From assembly GCF_017301635.1 (NCBI RefSeq), contig NZ_CP071091.1, positions 7,990,501-8,054,500 of the forward strand: a DNA stretch of 64,000 nt, written 5' to 3'. This document shows, piece after piece, positions 37,272 to 45,818 of the stretch. The notes below the pieces were generated by a model. That model was not told the origin of the DNA, ran no database searches, and saw nothing but the letters and a program-made list of their open reading frames with translations. How positions within the stretch are numbered: position 1 is the first letter of the stretch; each line of letters opens with the position of its first letter. Origin of the DNA: Myxococcus landrumus (GTDB lineage Bacteria; Myxococcota; Myxococcia; Myxococcales; Myxococcaceae). Made by a program: the position numbers and the translations under genes.

Positions 37272-38093
37272 ATGATGAGTCAGACCGAGCAGGTGTTGCC
37301 CCGTCGCGCCGGACAGCATGGCCTGTGGGTGCTGGTCGCGGTGGCGATGTCGCTGGCGCTCATGGCGAGCTGTGGCGACGACGAGCCGAAGAACCATCCG
37401 GAGCCGGACGCGGGCTCGCAGCCGGACGCGGGGTCCAAGACGTGTGACCCCAGCCAGGTGCGCTGCTCCGAGCAGACCATCGACAAGCTGAGCCTGCTCA
37501 CCGTGGTGTCCACGGGCCCGGTGCGCGAGGAAGGCACGACGACGGGCGAGTTCGTCACCAACATCGACTCGCGCGCGGGCGGCCTGCAGCCGACCATGTC
37601 CTATACGTACCTGCGCTTCACGCCGACGGGGCTGGCGCAGGTGCAGATTCATGACCAGGCGGCGCTGAGCTCCACGGAGTGGGACATCGCGGTGCGTCGC
37701 TACACGGTGCGCGTCAACAGCGGCACGTCCGGCCCGTCGTGTGTCTCGGTGGCGACCCTGCCGCAGGGGACGACGTTCGCCTCCGTGTCGGCGGTGAGCT
37801 CGGCCTGGTCGTTCCAGTCGGAGCGCTGGTTCGATGACGCGTGCACGCTCATCCCGGACAACTCGGGCCTGAACGGACCCGCGACGGTGCTGGGCGGCTT
37901 CTGGACCTATCAGAGCTGCGTGGCCATGACGGGCCAGGTGTTCGCCGTCCGGCTGGCGGATGGCCGTCACGTGAAGCTGGAGGTGACGGGGTACTACGAG
38001 CCGTCGGCGCAGCAGGTCTGCAACCAGACGGGCTCCGTGCCGCAGCCGAGCGGCTCCGGTCAACTGCGCATCAAGTGGGCGTTCCTGCCATGA
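37272..38093 (+). CDS. HmuY-like haem-binding lipoprotein
   Basis: 273 residues; ATG at 37272 (or 37275). Lipobox LMASCGDD, then an Asp/Pro/Gly linker. The folded part shows the HmuY-family pattern: YTYLRFTPTGLAQVQIHD, STEWDIAVRRYTVRVNSGTSG and, near the end, GRHVKLEVTGYYEPS. HmuY proteins of Porphyromonas take haem from host haemoproteins at the cell surface; here the source would be prey or soil debris. The nearby Fur box supports iron control. Its stop overlaps the start of the following protease gene (ATGA). Confidence 0.85.
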   Translation: MMSQTEQVLPRRAGQHGLWVLVAVAMSLALMASCGDDEPKNHPEPDAGSQPDAGSKTCDPSQVRCSEQTIDKLSLLTVVSTGPVREEGTTTGEFVTNIDSRAGGLQPTMSYTYLRFTPTGLAQVQIHDQAALSSTEWDIAVRRYTVRVNSGTSGPSCVSVATLPQGTTFASVSAVSSAWSFQSERWFDDACTLIPDNSGLNGPATVLGGFWTYQSCVAMTGQVFAVRLADGRHVKLEVTGYYEPSAQQVCNQTGSVPQPSGSGQLRIKWAFLP

Positions 38094-39592
38094 GGTCCGG
38101 GGCGTGGCTCCTGGTGTTGTCCCTGGGCTGTGGTCCGGTGCTGCCGGAGCGTGAGCCGCACGAGCGTCACGAGTCCCTCGCCGAGGCCCGACAGGGGCAA
38201 CAAGCGGGAACACGCCCCACCTCTCCCCAGGCGGTGCCGCCGAACTTCGGGGCGGACGAGCAGGTGGAGTCGGTGGTGTCCCCGGAGGGACGCTTCCGGG
38301 TCCACTTCTCCCGCGTCGGACCCAACGCGGTGCCGCCCGGGGATGCGGATGCGAGCGGTGTCCCCGACGCGGTGGAGGTCGTGGGGCGCGCGTATGAGCG
38401 CGTGGCCCGCTTCTACGAAGAACTGGGCTTCCAGACGCCCGGTGACGATTCGTCGGTGGGCGCCGACAACGGCGGAGATGGGTTGTTCGATGTGTACCTG
38501 GTGGACTTCGCGGGGCGGGCGGATGGCGCCTTCCGCATGGATGCCTGCGCCGAGGCGGCTCAGCGGTGCGTGGGGCACATGCTCCAGGAGAACGACTTCG
38601 CCGGCTATGACTACCCCTCCTACGAAGCGGCGGTGCTGATTCTCGCCAGCCACGAGTTCTTCCACGCGGTGCAGGCGGCCTACCGGCCGGGCCTGGGGAG
38701 CGTGGCGTCGGAGGGCTCGGCGGTGTGGGCCAGCGAGCGGTTCGATGCGTCGCTGGATGACCTGGAGCAGTTCTCCTCGTCGTACCTCTCGCGCACGGAC
38801 CGCAGCCTGGTGCAGGACCCCTCCGGCCCGGCCGCGTCGTTCAGCTATGGCGCGGGCCTCTACTTCCAGTACCTGGGCGAGCGCTTCGGCGACGAGGCCG
38901 TCCTGTCGCTGTGGCGCGACAGCGTCACGTCACCCGCCGCGACGTGGCCCATGCTGGTGGACGCGTTCCTGCGGCGCGAGGGGAGCGTGGACTTCGACAC
39001 GGCCTTCGTGGAGTTCTCGCGCTGGAACCTCTCCACGGGGACGCGGGCGCGGCCGGGGGACGGCTACGCACGGGGCGGTGGCTATGACGGCCTGGCGCCT
39101 TCACCGAGGAGTCTTCCCACCCAGGAGTCCGACGTGCGCCTGACGACGGCGTCGGCGCGCTACTTCCAGGTGCCGGGGGGCTCGCCGGAGGTGCTGGCCA
39201 CGTACGCGCCCAGGGCGGGCGAGGACGCGTCGAAGCTGCACCTGCTGGTGGCGGCCGTGACGGACACCGCGGTGCTGCGCGTGTCACGCGTGGACGGGCC
39301 CGGCACGCTGTCCGCGAGGGTGGCGGCGTCGGATGCGACGCACGTCGTGGTGGCGCTGGTGGACGGGCGTCACGAAGGTGTGGGCCGCTATGGAACGTTG
39401 TGCCTCACCGCGGAGGCGTCGGGTGCGCCGTGCGTGGAGGTCCCCCCGGAGCCCGAGACGCCGCCTTCGGACGAGGGTGGGTGCGGCGCGGCGCCAGGGG
39501 GAACAGGTGGGACCGCGTGGATGCTCGTGTTCCTGCTCGTCGCCCGATGGGCGCATCGGACCCGGGTTGGAGGAGGCGTGTCCTCCGTGTGA
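38090..39592 (+). CDS. Putative secreted zinc metalloprotease with MYXO-CTERM-like anchor
   Basis: 500 residues, ATG at 38090 inside the stop of the HmuY gene. A short signal with lipobox-like LSLGCGPV begins the protein. HEFFH at residues 188-192 (in LASHEFFHAVQAAY) is an HExxH zinc motif, followed by a Glu-rich helix (SEGSAVWASERF) that could give the third ligand. The C-terminus EGGCGAAPGG, a hydrophobic helix and WAHRTR resembles MYXO-CTERM. I recall a family named after M. xanthus MXAN_6640 with this description; unverified. Coupling to HmuY suggests a role in freeing haem from proteins. Confidence 0.82.
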   Translation: MRSGAWLLVLSLGCGPVLPEREPHERHESLAEARQGQQAGTRPTSPQAVPPNFGADEQVESVVSPEGRFRVHFSRVGPNAVPPGDADASGVPDAVEVVGRAYERVARFYEELGFQTPGDDSSVGADNGGDGLFDVYLVDFAGRADGAFRMDACAEAAQRCVGHMLQENDFAGYDYPSYEAAVLILASHEFFHAVQAAYRPGLGSVASEGSAVWASERFDASLDDLEQFSSSYLSRTDRSLVQDPSGPAASFSYGAGLYFQYLGERFGDEAVLSLWRDSVTSPAATWPMLVDAFLRREGSVDFDTAFVEFSRWNLSTGTRARPGDGYARGGGYDGLAPSPRSLPTQESDVRLTTASARYFQVPGGSPEVLATYAPRAGEDASKLHLLVAAVTDTAVLRVSRVDGPGTLSARVAASDATHVVVALVDGRHEGVGRYGTLCLTAEASGAPCVEVPPEPETPPSDEGGCGAAPGGTGGTAWMLVFLLVARWAHRTRVGGGVSSV

Positions 39593-39762
39593 CACGCGGG
39601 TGTCTGCTTCTTCTCCCCAAGGAGGAGGAGGTCGTCGTCCGCGTGACAGTGACCCGGCCATCGGGAGTCAGGACTCGTTCAAGTCGCTGCAACCCATATC
39701 GCGTCTGTCTCGGGTTCCGATTATGCGTGTGAGTCTGACCGCATCACGGACCCGAGACGCTC

Positions 39763-40848
39763 ATGCACGGCACCCCAGTCCAGGACCACCGTTCTCCCTT
39801 CGTTCGATTCGTCGCACGGGCGCTCCCGCCTCACTATGCCTCTCAAGAGCAGCTCATCGAGGCGCTGCGGGGGGTGTGGGCCAAGCGCCACTTCAACATC
39901 GAGCGGTTGGAGGAATTGCACCGGGCCGTCCAGGTGGGAGGCCGCCACCTGGCGATTCCTCTCGAGGCCTATCCCTCGCTGGAGACCTTCCAGCAGCGCA
40001 ATGACACGTGGATTCGCGAGAGCACGGTGCTCAGCGAGGCGGTGGTGCGGCGGGCGCTGGAGGGCGCGCGGCTGACGCCCGCCGACGTGGACCACGTCTT
40101 CTTCATCACGGTGACGGGCATCTCCACGCCCAGCATCGAGGCGCGGCTGGCCAACCTCCTGAGCTTCCGCGAGGATTTCAAGCGCACGCCCATCTTCGGG
40201 CTGGGCTGTGTCGCGGGCACGGCCGGCATGTCGCGGGCGGCGGACTACCTGCGGGCCTTTCCCACGCACACGGCGCTCGTGGTGTCGACGGAGCTGTGCT
40301 CGCTGACGCTTCAGCGCGAGGACCTGTCCATCCCCAACATCATCGCCTCGGGGCTCTTCGGTGATGGCGCGGCGTGCGCGGTGCTGCGGGGCGCGGAGGC
40401 GCCGGATGCGCAGGGGCCTCGGGTGGTGGCGTCGCGTTCGGTGTTCTACCGGGACACCGAGCGCATCATGGGCTGGGATGTCGTCGACTCGGGCTTCAAG
40501 GTGGTGCTGTCGGCGAAGGTGCCCCAGCTCGTCAAGGACCACATCCGGGGCAACGTGGACGGGTTCCTCGCGTCGCAGGGGCTGAAACGTGAGAACATCC
40601 GTCACTGGGTGGCGCATACGGGAGGGCCCAAGGTGCTCCAGTCCTTCGAGGAGGCGCTGGAGCTGCCCGCGGACGCGCTGGCGCGCTCGTGGGCGTCGCT
40701 GCGCGAGGTGGGGAACCTGTCCTCGGCGTCGGTGCTGTTCGTGCTGGGGGAGACGCTGGAGAAGGCCGGGGCGAAGCCGGGGGACTACGGGCTGATGATG
40801 GCGCTGGGGCCGGGCTTCTGCGCGGAGATGGTGCTCCTCCAATGGTGA
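39763..40848 (+). CDS. Type III polyketide synthase (chalcone/stilbene synthase-like)
   Basis: 361 residues. The catalytic triad is seen: Cys near residue 149 in FGLGCVAGTAG, His near 284 in WVAHTGGPKVL, Asn near 317 in REVGNLSSASVL. It condenses an acyl starter with malonyl-CoA units to give alkylpyrones or alkylresorcinols. The downstream genes (methyltransferase, acyl carrier protein, fatty acyl-AMP ligase, FAD oxidoreductase) supply and modify the product, so the starter is probably a fatty acyl group on the carrier protein. First gene of a tightly overlapping operon. Confidence 0.93.
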   Translation: MHGTPVQDHRSPFVRFVARALPPHYASQEQLIEALRGVWAKRHFNIERLEELHRAVQVGGRHLAIPLEAYPSLETFQQRNDTWIRESTVLSEAVVRRALEGARLTPADVDHVFFITVTGISTPSIEARLANLLSFREDFKRTPIFGLGCVAGTAGMSRAADYLRAFPTHTALVVSTELCSLTLQREDLSIPNIIASGLFGDGAACAVLRGAEAPDAQGPRVVASRSVFYRDTERIMGWDVVDSGFKVVLSAKVPQLVKDHIRGNVDGFLASQGLKRENIRHWVAHTGGPKVLQSFEEALELPADALARSWASLREVGNLSSASVLFVLGETLEKAGAKPGDYGLMMALGPGFCAEMVLLQW

Positions 40849-41417
40849 CCACGACCGAGGCGGTCTTCCTGGGGTACATGGGGCTGCTCGTGATGGAGCG
40901 CCTGGTGGAGCTGGTGCTCTCCAAGCGCAACGCCGAGTGGGCCTTCTCGCGGGGCGGGGTGGAGACGGGACAGGCGCACTACCGCTTCATGGTGGTGTTC
41001 CACACGGCCTTCCTGGGGGCCTGTGTGGCGGAGGTGTTCCTCCTGCACCGGCCTTTTCCAGCGACGTTGGGATGGGTGGCGTTGGGCGGCGCGGTGCTGG
41101 CGCAGGGGCTTCGCTACTGGGCCATCTCCACGTTGGGCGAGCGGTGGAACTCGCGCATCATCGTCGTGCCGGACCTGGCGCCGGTGATGGGCGGGCCGTA
41201 CCGCTTCCTGCGCCACCCCAACTATGTCGCCGTGGTGCTGGAGCTGGCGTGTGTGCCGCTCATCCACGGGGCCTGGTGGACGGCGGTGTTCTTCTCGATG
41301 GGCAACCTGGTGCTGCTGTCCGTGCGCATTCGCGCGGAGGAGGCGGCGCTGGGAGAGGCGTATGCTCGGGCCTTCGCTCATCGTCCTCGTTTTCTTCCGG
41401 AGGTGCCCCGTGGCTGA
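40842..41417 (+). CDS. Isoprenylcysteine carboxyl methyltransferase-family protein (BpsB-like)
   Basis: 191 residues from the ATG at 40842, overlapping the PKS stop by 7 bases. Four membrane helices and the ICMT C-terminal signature: LRYWAISTLGERWNSRIIV, GPYRFLRHPNYVAVVLELACVPL and RIRAEEAALGEAY. In Bacillus the ICMT-like BpsB methylates alkylpyrones made by its type III PKS partner BpsA, and the same pairing is seen here, so O-methylation of the PKS product by SAM is the best guess. Confidence 0.88.
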   Translation: MVTTTEAVFLGYMGLLVMERLVELVLSKRNAEWAFSRGGVETGQAHYRFMVVFHTAFLGACVAEVFLLHRPFPATLGWVALGGAVLAQGLRYWAISTLGERWNSRIIVVPDLAPVMGGPYRFLRHPNYVAVVLELACVPLIHGAWWTAVFFSMGNLVLLSVRIRAEEAALGEAYARAFAHRPRFLPEVPRG

Positions 41418-41688
41418 ACTCGAACAGGAGGTCCTGGCGGAGATTCGTCGCATCGCCGCCGATGAGCTGGAGTGGAAGGGTGAGGTGGAGTTGGAGCACG
41501 ACCTCGTCGGCGACTTGCAGCTCGACAGTCTGGGGCTGACGGTGCTGGCGGTGGGGTTGGAGAACCGCTTCCGCATCCGCCTGTCGGAGGAGGACTCGCA
41601 GGGCATCCGGACGGTGGCGGACCTGTCGCGGCTGGTGGAGCGCCGCGTCCTGGCCAGCTCCCGGATGCAGATGGAGGCTCGCACGTGA
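41410..41688 (+). CDS. Acyl carrier protein
   Basis: 92 residues, GTG start at 41410 overlapping the previous gene by 8 bases. The phosphopantetheine site is the Ser in DLQLDSLGL, and the surrounding acidic helices (VLAEIRRIAADELEW, LSEEDSQGIRTVADLSRLV) are typical. Carries the acyl chain between the fatty acyl-AMP ligase and the polyketide synthase. It differs from a housekeeping AcpP by its operon position. Confidence 0.92.
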   Translation: MAELEQEVLAEIRRIAADELEWKGEVELEHDLVGDLQLDSLGLTVLAVGLENRFRIRLSEEDSQGIRTVADLSRLVERRVLASSRMQMEART

Positions 41689-43439
41689 GAGGTCCGACCC
41701 TGCCCCCGATGCGATATCCCACGGTGAACGCGATGCTCGCGGAGGCCAGCCGGACGGAGCTCGGGCTGACCTTCGTGGATGCGGCCGAGCGCGAGGAGGT
41801 GCTGCCCTTCGCTGAGGTGTACCGGCGCGCGCGACGCATGGCGGCGGGCCTGGTGCGGCTGGGGCTGCGCGAAGGAGAGCGGGTGGCGCTGATGCTGCCC
41901 ACCTCGCCGGCCTTCATGGAGGCCTTCTTCGGGGTGTTGCTCGCGGGGGCGGTGCCGATGCCGCTGTATCCGCCGGTGCGGCTGGGGCGGCTGGAGGAGT
42001 ACCACCGGGCCACGGCGCGCATGCTCCAGGTGACGACGGCGAGCCTGGTCCTCACGGACTCGCGGGTGCGACTGCTCCTGGGGCCGAGCGTGGAGAAGTC
42101 GCGGCCCCGCCTGGGCTGCCACACGGTGGAGGACGTGTCGCGCGGGGATGAGTCGTACGAGGTGGCGGTGAAGCCGGACTCCCTGGCGCTCATCCAGTTC
42201 TCCTCGGGCTCCACGGTGGACCCGAAGCCGGTGGCGCTGTCCCAGGCGGCCGTGATGGCGCAGGTGACGGCGCTCGAGGTGGCCATCCCGCTGCCGGTCA
42301 ACGCGCCTCGCGTGGGCGTGAGCTGGCTGCCGCTGTACCACGACATGGGGCTCATCGGCTGTCTGATGTCCGTGCTGCACTACCCCGGCAACCTGGTGCT
42401 GATTCCTCCGGAGGTCTTCCTGGCGCGGCCCGCGCTGTGGCTGCGCGCGGTGTCCCGGCACCGGGGCTACATCTCCCCCGCACCGAACTTCGCCTATGGC
42501 CTGTGCCTGAAGCGGGTGAAGGACGAGGAGATGGAAGGGGTGGACCTGTCGTCGTGGAAGCACGCGCTCAACGGCGCGGAGCCCGTGTCCGTGGAGACGC
42601 TGCAACGCTTTGCCCAGCGGTTCGAGCGCTGGGGGTTCTCCGCGCGTGCGCTGCGGCCCGTGTATGGGATGGCGGAGGCGTCGCTGGCGGTGACCTTCCC
42701 ACCGCAGGGAAGAGGTCCTCGCTCGTTGGGCGTGGACGCCGGGGTGCTCGCGCGCGAGGGACGGGTGGAGAGTGGCTCGCGGGAGATGGTGAGCGTGGGG
42801 TCACCCGTGGCGGGCTTCGAGGTGGAGGTGCGCGACGGGCGGGGCGGCGTATTGCCGGAGCGGCAGCTGGGGACGGTCTTCACGCGGGGCCCGTCGTTGA
42901 TGACGGGTTACTACGGTGACGCGGTGGCGACGCGGCGCGCGCTGTCGTTGGACGGTTGGTTGGACACGGGGGACCTGGGCTTCATCGCGGAGGGGGAGCT
43001 GTACCTGACGGGGCGCGCGAAGGACGTGGTCATCATCCGCGGGGCGAACCATGCGCCGCAGTCGTTCGAGGAGCCGCTCCAGTCCGTGGAGGGCGTGCGC
43101 CTGGGATGCGCGGTCGCGCTGGGCTTCACGCCCGAGGACGGCCAGGACGAGGCGTTGCTCATCCTCGCGGAGCGCTCGGGGCCCGGGGAGGGGACGGAGG
43201 TAGAGGAGCGCATCCGCGCGGCGGTGGTGACGGCGACGGGCGTGCGACCTCACACGGTGAAGATGCTGGAGCCTGGGACGCTTCCCCGGACGTCGAGCGG
43301 CAAGCTGCGCCGAGGTGAAGCGCTGCGCCGCTACCTCGCCGGAGAGCTGCTGCCGCCGAAGAAGGTGGGCATGGTGGGCATGGCGGTGGAGATGGCGCGC
43401 AGCGCGCTGGCCATGGCGCGGGCGGAGCACGAGACGTGA
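41685..43439 (+). CDS. Fatty acyl-AMP ligase (FAAL)
   Basis: 584 residues; GTG at 41685 overlaps the carrier-protein stop (GTGA); an ATG at 41709 is an alternative. Adenylating-enzyme motifs: the P-loop-like IQFSSGSTVDPKPVALSQ, SWLPLYHDMGLIGCL, NGAEPVSVETL, RPVYGMAEASLAVTFPP, and LDTGDLGFIAEGELYLTGRAKD, with the C-terminal catalytic Lys region PRTSSGKLRR. FAALs activate fatty acids as acyl-AMP and pass them to a carrier protein rather than to CoA, which fits the neighbouring ACP gene. Confidence 0.92.
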   Translation: MRGPTLPPMRYPTVNAMLAEASRTELGLTFVDAAEREEVLPFAEVYRRARRMAAGLVRLGLREGERVALMLPTSPAFMEAFFGVLLAGAVPMPLYPPVRLGRLEEYHRATARMLQVTTASLVLTDSRVRLLLGPSVEKSRPRLGCHTVEDVSRGDESYEVAVKPDSLALIQFSSGSTVDPKPVALSQAAVMAQVTALEVAIPLPVNAPRVGVSWLPLYHDMGLIGCLMSVLHYPGNLVLIPPEVFLARPALWLRAVSRHRGYISPAPNFAYGLCLKRVKDEEMEGVDLSSWKHALNGAEPVSVETLQRFAQRFERWGFSARALRPVYGMAEASLAVTFPPQGRGPRSLGVDAGVLAREGRVESGSREMVSVGSPVAGFEVEVRDGRGGVLPERQLGTVFTRGPSLMTGYYGDAVATRRALSLDGWLDTGDLGFIAEGELYLTGRAKDVVIIRGANHAPQSFEEPLQSVEGVRLGCAVALGFTPEDGQDEALLILAERSGPGEGTEVEERIRAAVVTATGVRPHTVKMLEPGTLPRTSSGKLRRGEALRRYLAGELLPPKKVGMVGMAVEMARSALAMARAEHET

Positions 43440-43497
43440 GTGGGGATGCGTGGGGGGCGCACACCCGAAGGGGCACGGTGCGAGCGGAGCCACCGCG

Positions 43498-44595
43498 ATG
43501 AAACGCTATGACGTGGCCGTGGTCGGAGGGGGGCCTGCGGGGTTGGCCGTGGCCACGCATGCCACGATGCGGGGGTTGAACACGGTGGTCCTCGAGCGGG
43601 CCGTGTTCCCCGCGGACAAGGCATGCGGCGAGGGGCTGATGCCCACGGGCCTCGCCGCGCTGGAGCGGCTGGGCGCGTTGTCGCATCTGGACCGCGCGGA
43701 CAGCGCCCCGTTCGTGGGCATCCGCTATGTGCAGGAGGATGGCAGTACGGCGGAGGGGCTCTTGCCCGGGCCTGGTGGACTGGGGGTGCGTCGCGTGGCG
43801 CTCGCGAAGGCGTTGGTGTCGCGAGCCCGCGAAGTGGGAGTCGAGTTGCGAGAGCGCACCCAGGTGCTGTCGCATCGGCGTGGCGAGATGGCGGTGACCT
43901 TGGAGACCGCCGAAGGCCCCGTCGAAGCCCGGATGTTGGTGGCCGCGGATGGGCTGGGCTCCCCTCTGCGGAGGGCGGAAGGACTGGAAGTCGATGCACA
44001 GGGTCCCCGGCGCTTCGGGCTGCGCCGGCACTTCCAGCTTCCGCCGTGGTCGCCCTTCGTCGAGGTCCACTTCGCGGATGGGGTGGAGGCCTACGTGACG
44101 CCCGCGGGCACCCGTCGCGTCGGGCTGGCCTTTCTATGGGAGGACGGAGGGGTCGAGGGGCGCGTGGCCTTCGACACCCTGCTCGCGCGCTTCCCCCGGC
44201 TCGCGGAGCGCCTGCTCGTCGCGCCTCCGGACTCCCAGGTTCGCGGTGCGGGGCCCCTGGCGCGGGTGGCGAGGGTGCGGGTGGCGGACCGCTTCGCGCT
44301 GGTGGGGGATGCGGCGGGGTATGTCGACGCGCTCACGGGTGAAGGGCTGTCCCTCGCGTTCGCGTGCGCGGAGTCCTTGGGCACGCTCCTGCCGGATGCG
44401 CTGGCGAAGGGGGCGACGCGGGACGTCCTGCGTCCCTACGAGCTGCGCTTCCAGCAGGTGTTCCGCAAGTACGCCTGGGCCACGCGGGCCCTGCTGGTGC
44501 TGGCTCGGCGGCCCGGTCTTCGTCGCCCCATCGTCCGGCTCCTGGGGCGCAATCCCTGGATGTTCGAGCGCATCCTCCGCGCCGTCGTCGCCTGA
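43498..44595 (+). CDS. FAD-dependent oxidoreductase, geranylgeranyl-reductase-like
   Basis: 365 residues from the ATG at 43498. FAD-binding Rossmann start YDVAVVGGGPAGLAVATHA, the second motif KACGEGLMPTGLAALERLG (substrate-side, typical of the geranylgeranyl reductase/halogenase-like group), AADGLGSPLRR, and the third FAD motif FALVGDAAGYVDALTGEGLSLAF (in parts). It could hydroxylate or reduce the ring or chain of the lipid made by the upstream enzymes. Separated from the ligase gene by 58 bases; likely still in the operon. Confidence 0.88.
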   Translation: MKRYDVAVVGGGPAGLAVATHATMRGLNTVVLERAVFPADKACGEGLMPTGLAALERLGALSHLDRADSAPFVGIRYVQEDGSTAEGLLPGPGGLGVRRVALAKALVSRAREVGVELRERTQVLSHRRGEMAVTLETAEGPVEARMLVAADGLGSPLRRAEGLEVDAQGPRRFGLRRHFQLPPWSPFVEVHFADGVEAYVTPAGTRRVGLAFLWEDGGVEGRVAFDTLLARFPRLAERLLVAPPDSQVRGAGPLARVARVRVADRFALVGDAAGYVDALTGEGLSLAFACAESLGTLLPDALAKGATRDVLRPYELRFQQVFRKYAWATRALLVLARRPGLRRPIVRLLGRNPWMFERILRAVVA

Positions 44596-44702
44596 AATAG
44601 GGGCGGCGAGCCGCATGCGCTCCTGGGGCCTGGCCGTTACGATGGCGCCTTCGCGCGTCCTGGCCGGAGGAGGCGCGGTCACCTTGATGGAGCGTCGTTC
44701 GC

Positions 44703-45818
44703 ATGCGCCTGGGCCGCCAGTTCCCCGCCTCGACGGTTCGCTTGTTGTGCCTGCTGTGGCTCGCGCCGCTCGCGGGGGGCTGTCTCTTCGCGGGGCCGAG
44801 CCATCAAGGCCCTCCGACGAAGCACTTCGACGGGGAGAAGTTCCACAACCTGGGGGACGCCCGCTCCTTGACGATGCCGGAGCTGGTGTCCGCGGCGCTG
44901 AAGGAGCCTCGGGGGCTCTGGCGTGAGTACGAGGACCTCCCGCCGGGCCGGCCTCCGCCTCAGCGGGTGGGGCTGGGGAAGCTGCGCGTGACGCTCATCA
45001 ACCACGCCACGGTGCTCATCCAGGCCGACGGCGTGAATGTGCTGACGGACCCCATCTACTCGGACCGGCCCAGTCCCGTGCCCTGGGTGGGGCCTCGGCG
45101 GGTGCATCCACCCGGCATCCGTTTCGAGGACCTGCCGCCCATCGACGTGGTGGTGGTGAGCCACAACCACTACGACCACATGGACCTGCCCACGCTGCGG
45201 CGCTTGGAGGAGGCGCATCATCCGCGCTTCATCGTGGGCCTGGGCAACAAGGCGCTGCTGGTGGACGAGGGCTTCCGGCACGTCGAGGAACTCGACTGGT
45301 GGCAGTCCACGGACGTGACGCCGGAGATGCAGGTGACGGCGGTGCCCGCGCAGCACCGCTCCAACCGAGGGCTCACGGACATGGCGGAGACACTCTGGGC
45401 TGGCTACGTCTTCTCCACCACGGGTGGCCCGGTGGTCTTCGCGGGGGACACGGGCTTCGGTCCACACTTCGCGATGATGGCCGCGCGCTTCGGGCCCATG
45501 CGCTTGTCCGTGTTGCCCATCGGCGCGTTCCGTCCCCGCGTCATCCACAAGGTCCACATGGGGCCCGAGGACGCCTTGCAGGCGCACAAGGTGCTTCGCT
45601 CCTCCACGTCGGTGGCGATGCACCACAACACCTTCCCGTTGGCGTTCGACGGGCAGGATGAGGCGAAGTTCCTGCTGCTGCGGCTCCTCGCGCGCGAGGA
45701 GGTGCGCCCCCGCTTCTGGGCGCTGGGGTTCGGCGAGGGCCGCAATGTGGAGCCGCTGCCCTCGACGTCCGCGGCGGTGGCGGAGATGTGCGGGGGCCCG
45801 TCGCCTGTCAGCGATTGA
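44703..45818 (+). CDS. Metallo-beta-lactamase-fold lipoprotein, NAPE-PLD-like
   Basis: 371 residues, lipobox LAGGCLFAG. The zinc motif SHNHYDHMD (HxHxDH) is intact, with further ligands in VPAQHRSNR and FAGDTGFGPHF and the final His in AMHHNTFPLAF. The layout and WVGPRRVHPPG segment match the NAPE-PLD/UlaG-like group that hydrolyses phospholipid-type substrates. Located at the outer or inner membrane surface by its lipid anchor. Overlaps the convergent DoxX-like gene by 11 bases. Confidence 0.88.
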   Translation: MRLGRQFPASTVRLLCLLWLAPLAGGCLFAGPSHQGPPTKHFDGEKFHNLGDARSLTMPELVSAALKEPRGLWREYEDLPPGRPPPQRVGLGKLRVTLINHATVLIQADGVNVLTDPIYSDRPSPVPWVGPRRVHPPGIRFEDLPPIDVVVVSHNHYDHMDLPTLRRLEEAHHPRFIVGLGNKALLVDEGFRHVEELDWWQSTDVTPEMQVTAVPAQHRSNRGLTDMAETLWAGYVFSTTGGPVVFAGDTGFGPHFAMMAARFGPMRLSVLPIGAFRPRVIHKVHMGPEDALQAHKVLRSSTSVAMHHNTFPLAFDGQDEAKFLLLRLLAREEVRPRFWALGFGEGRNVEPLPSTSAAVAEMCGGPSPVSD

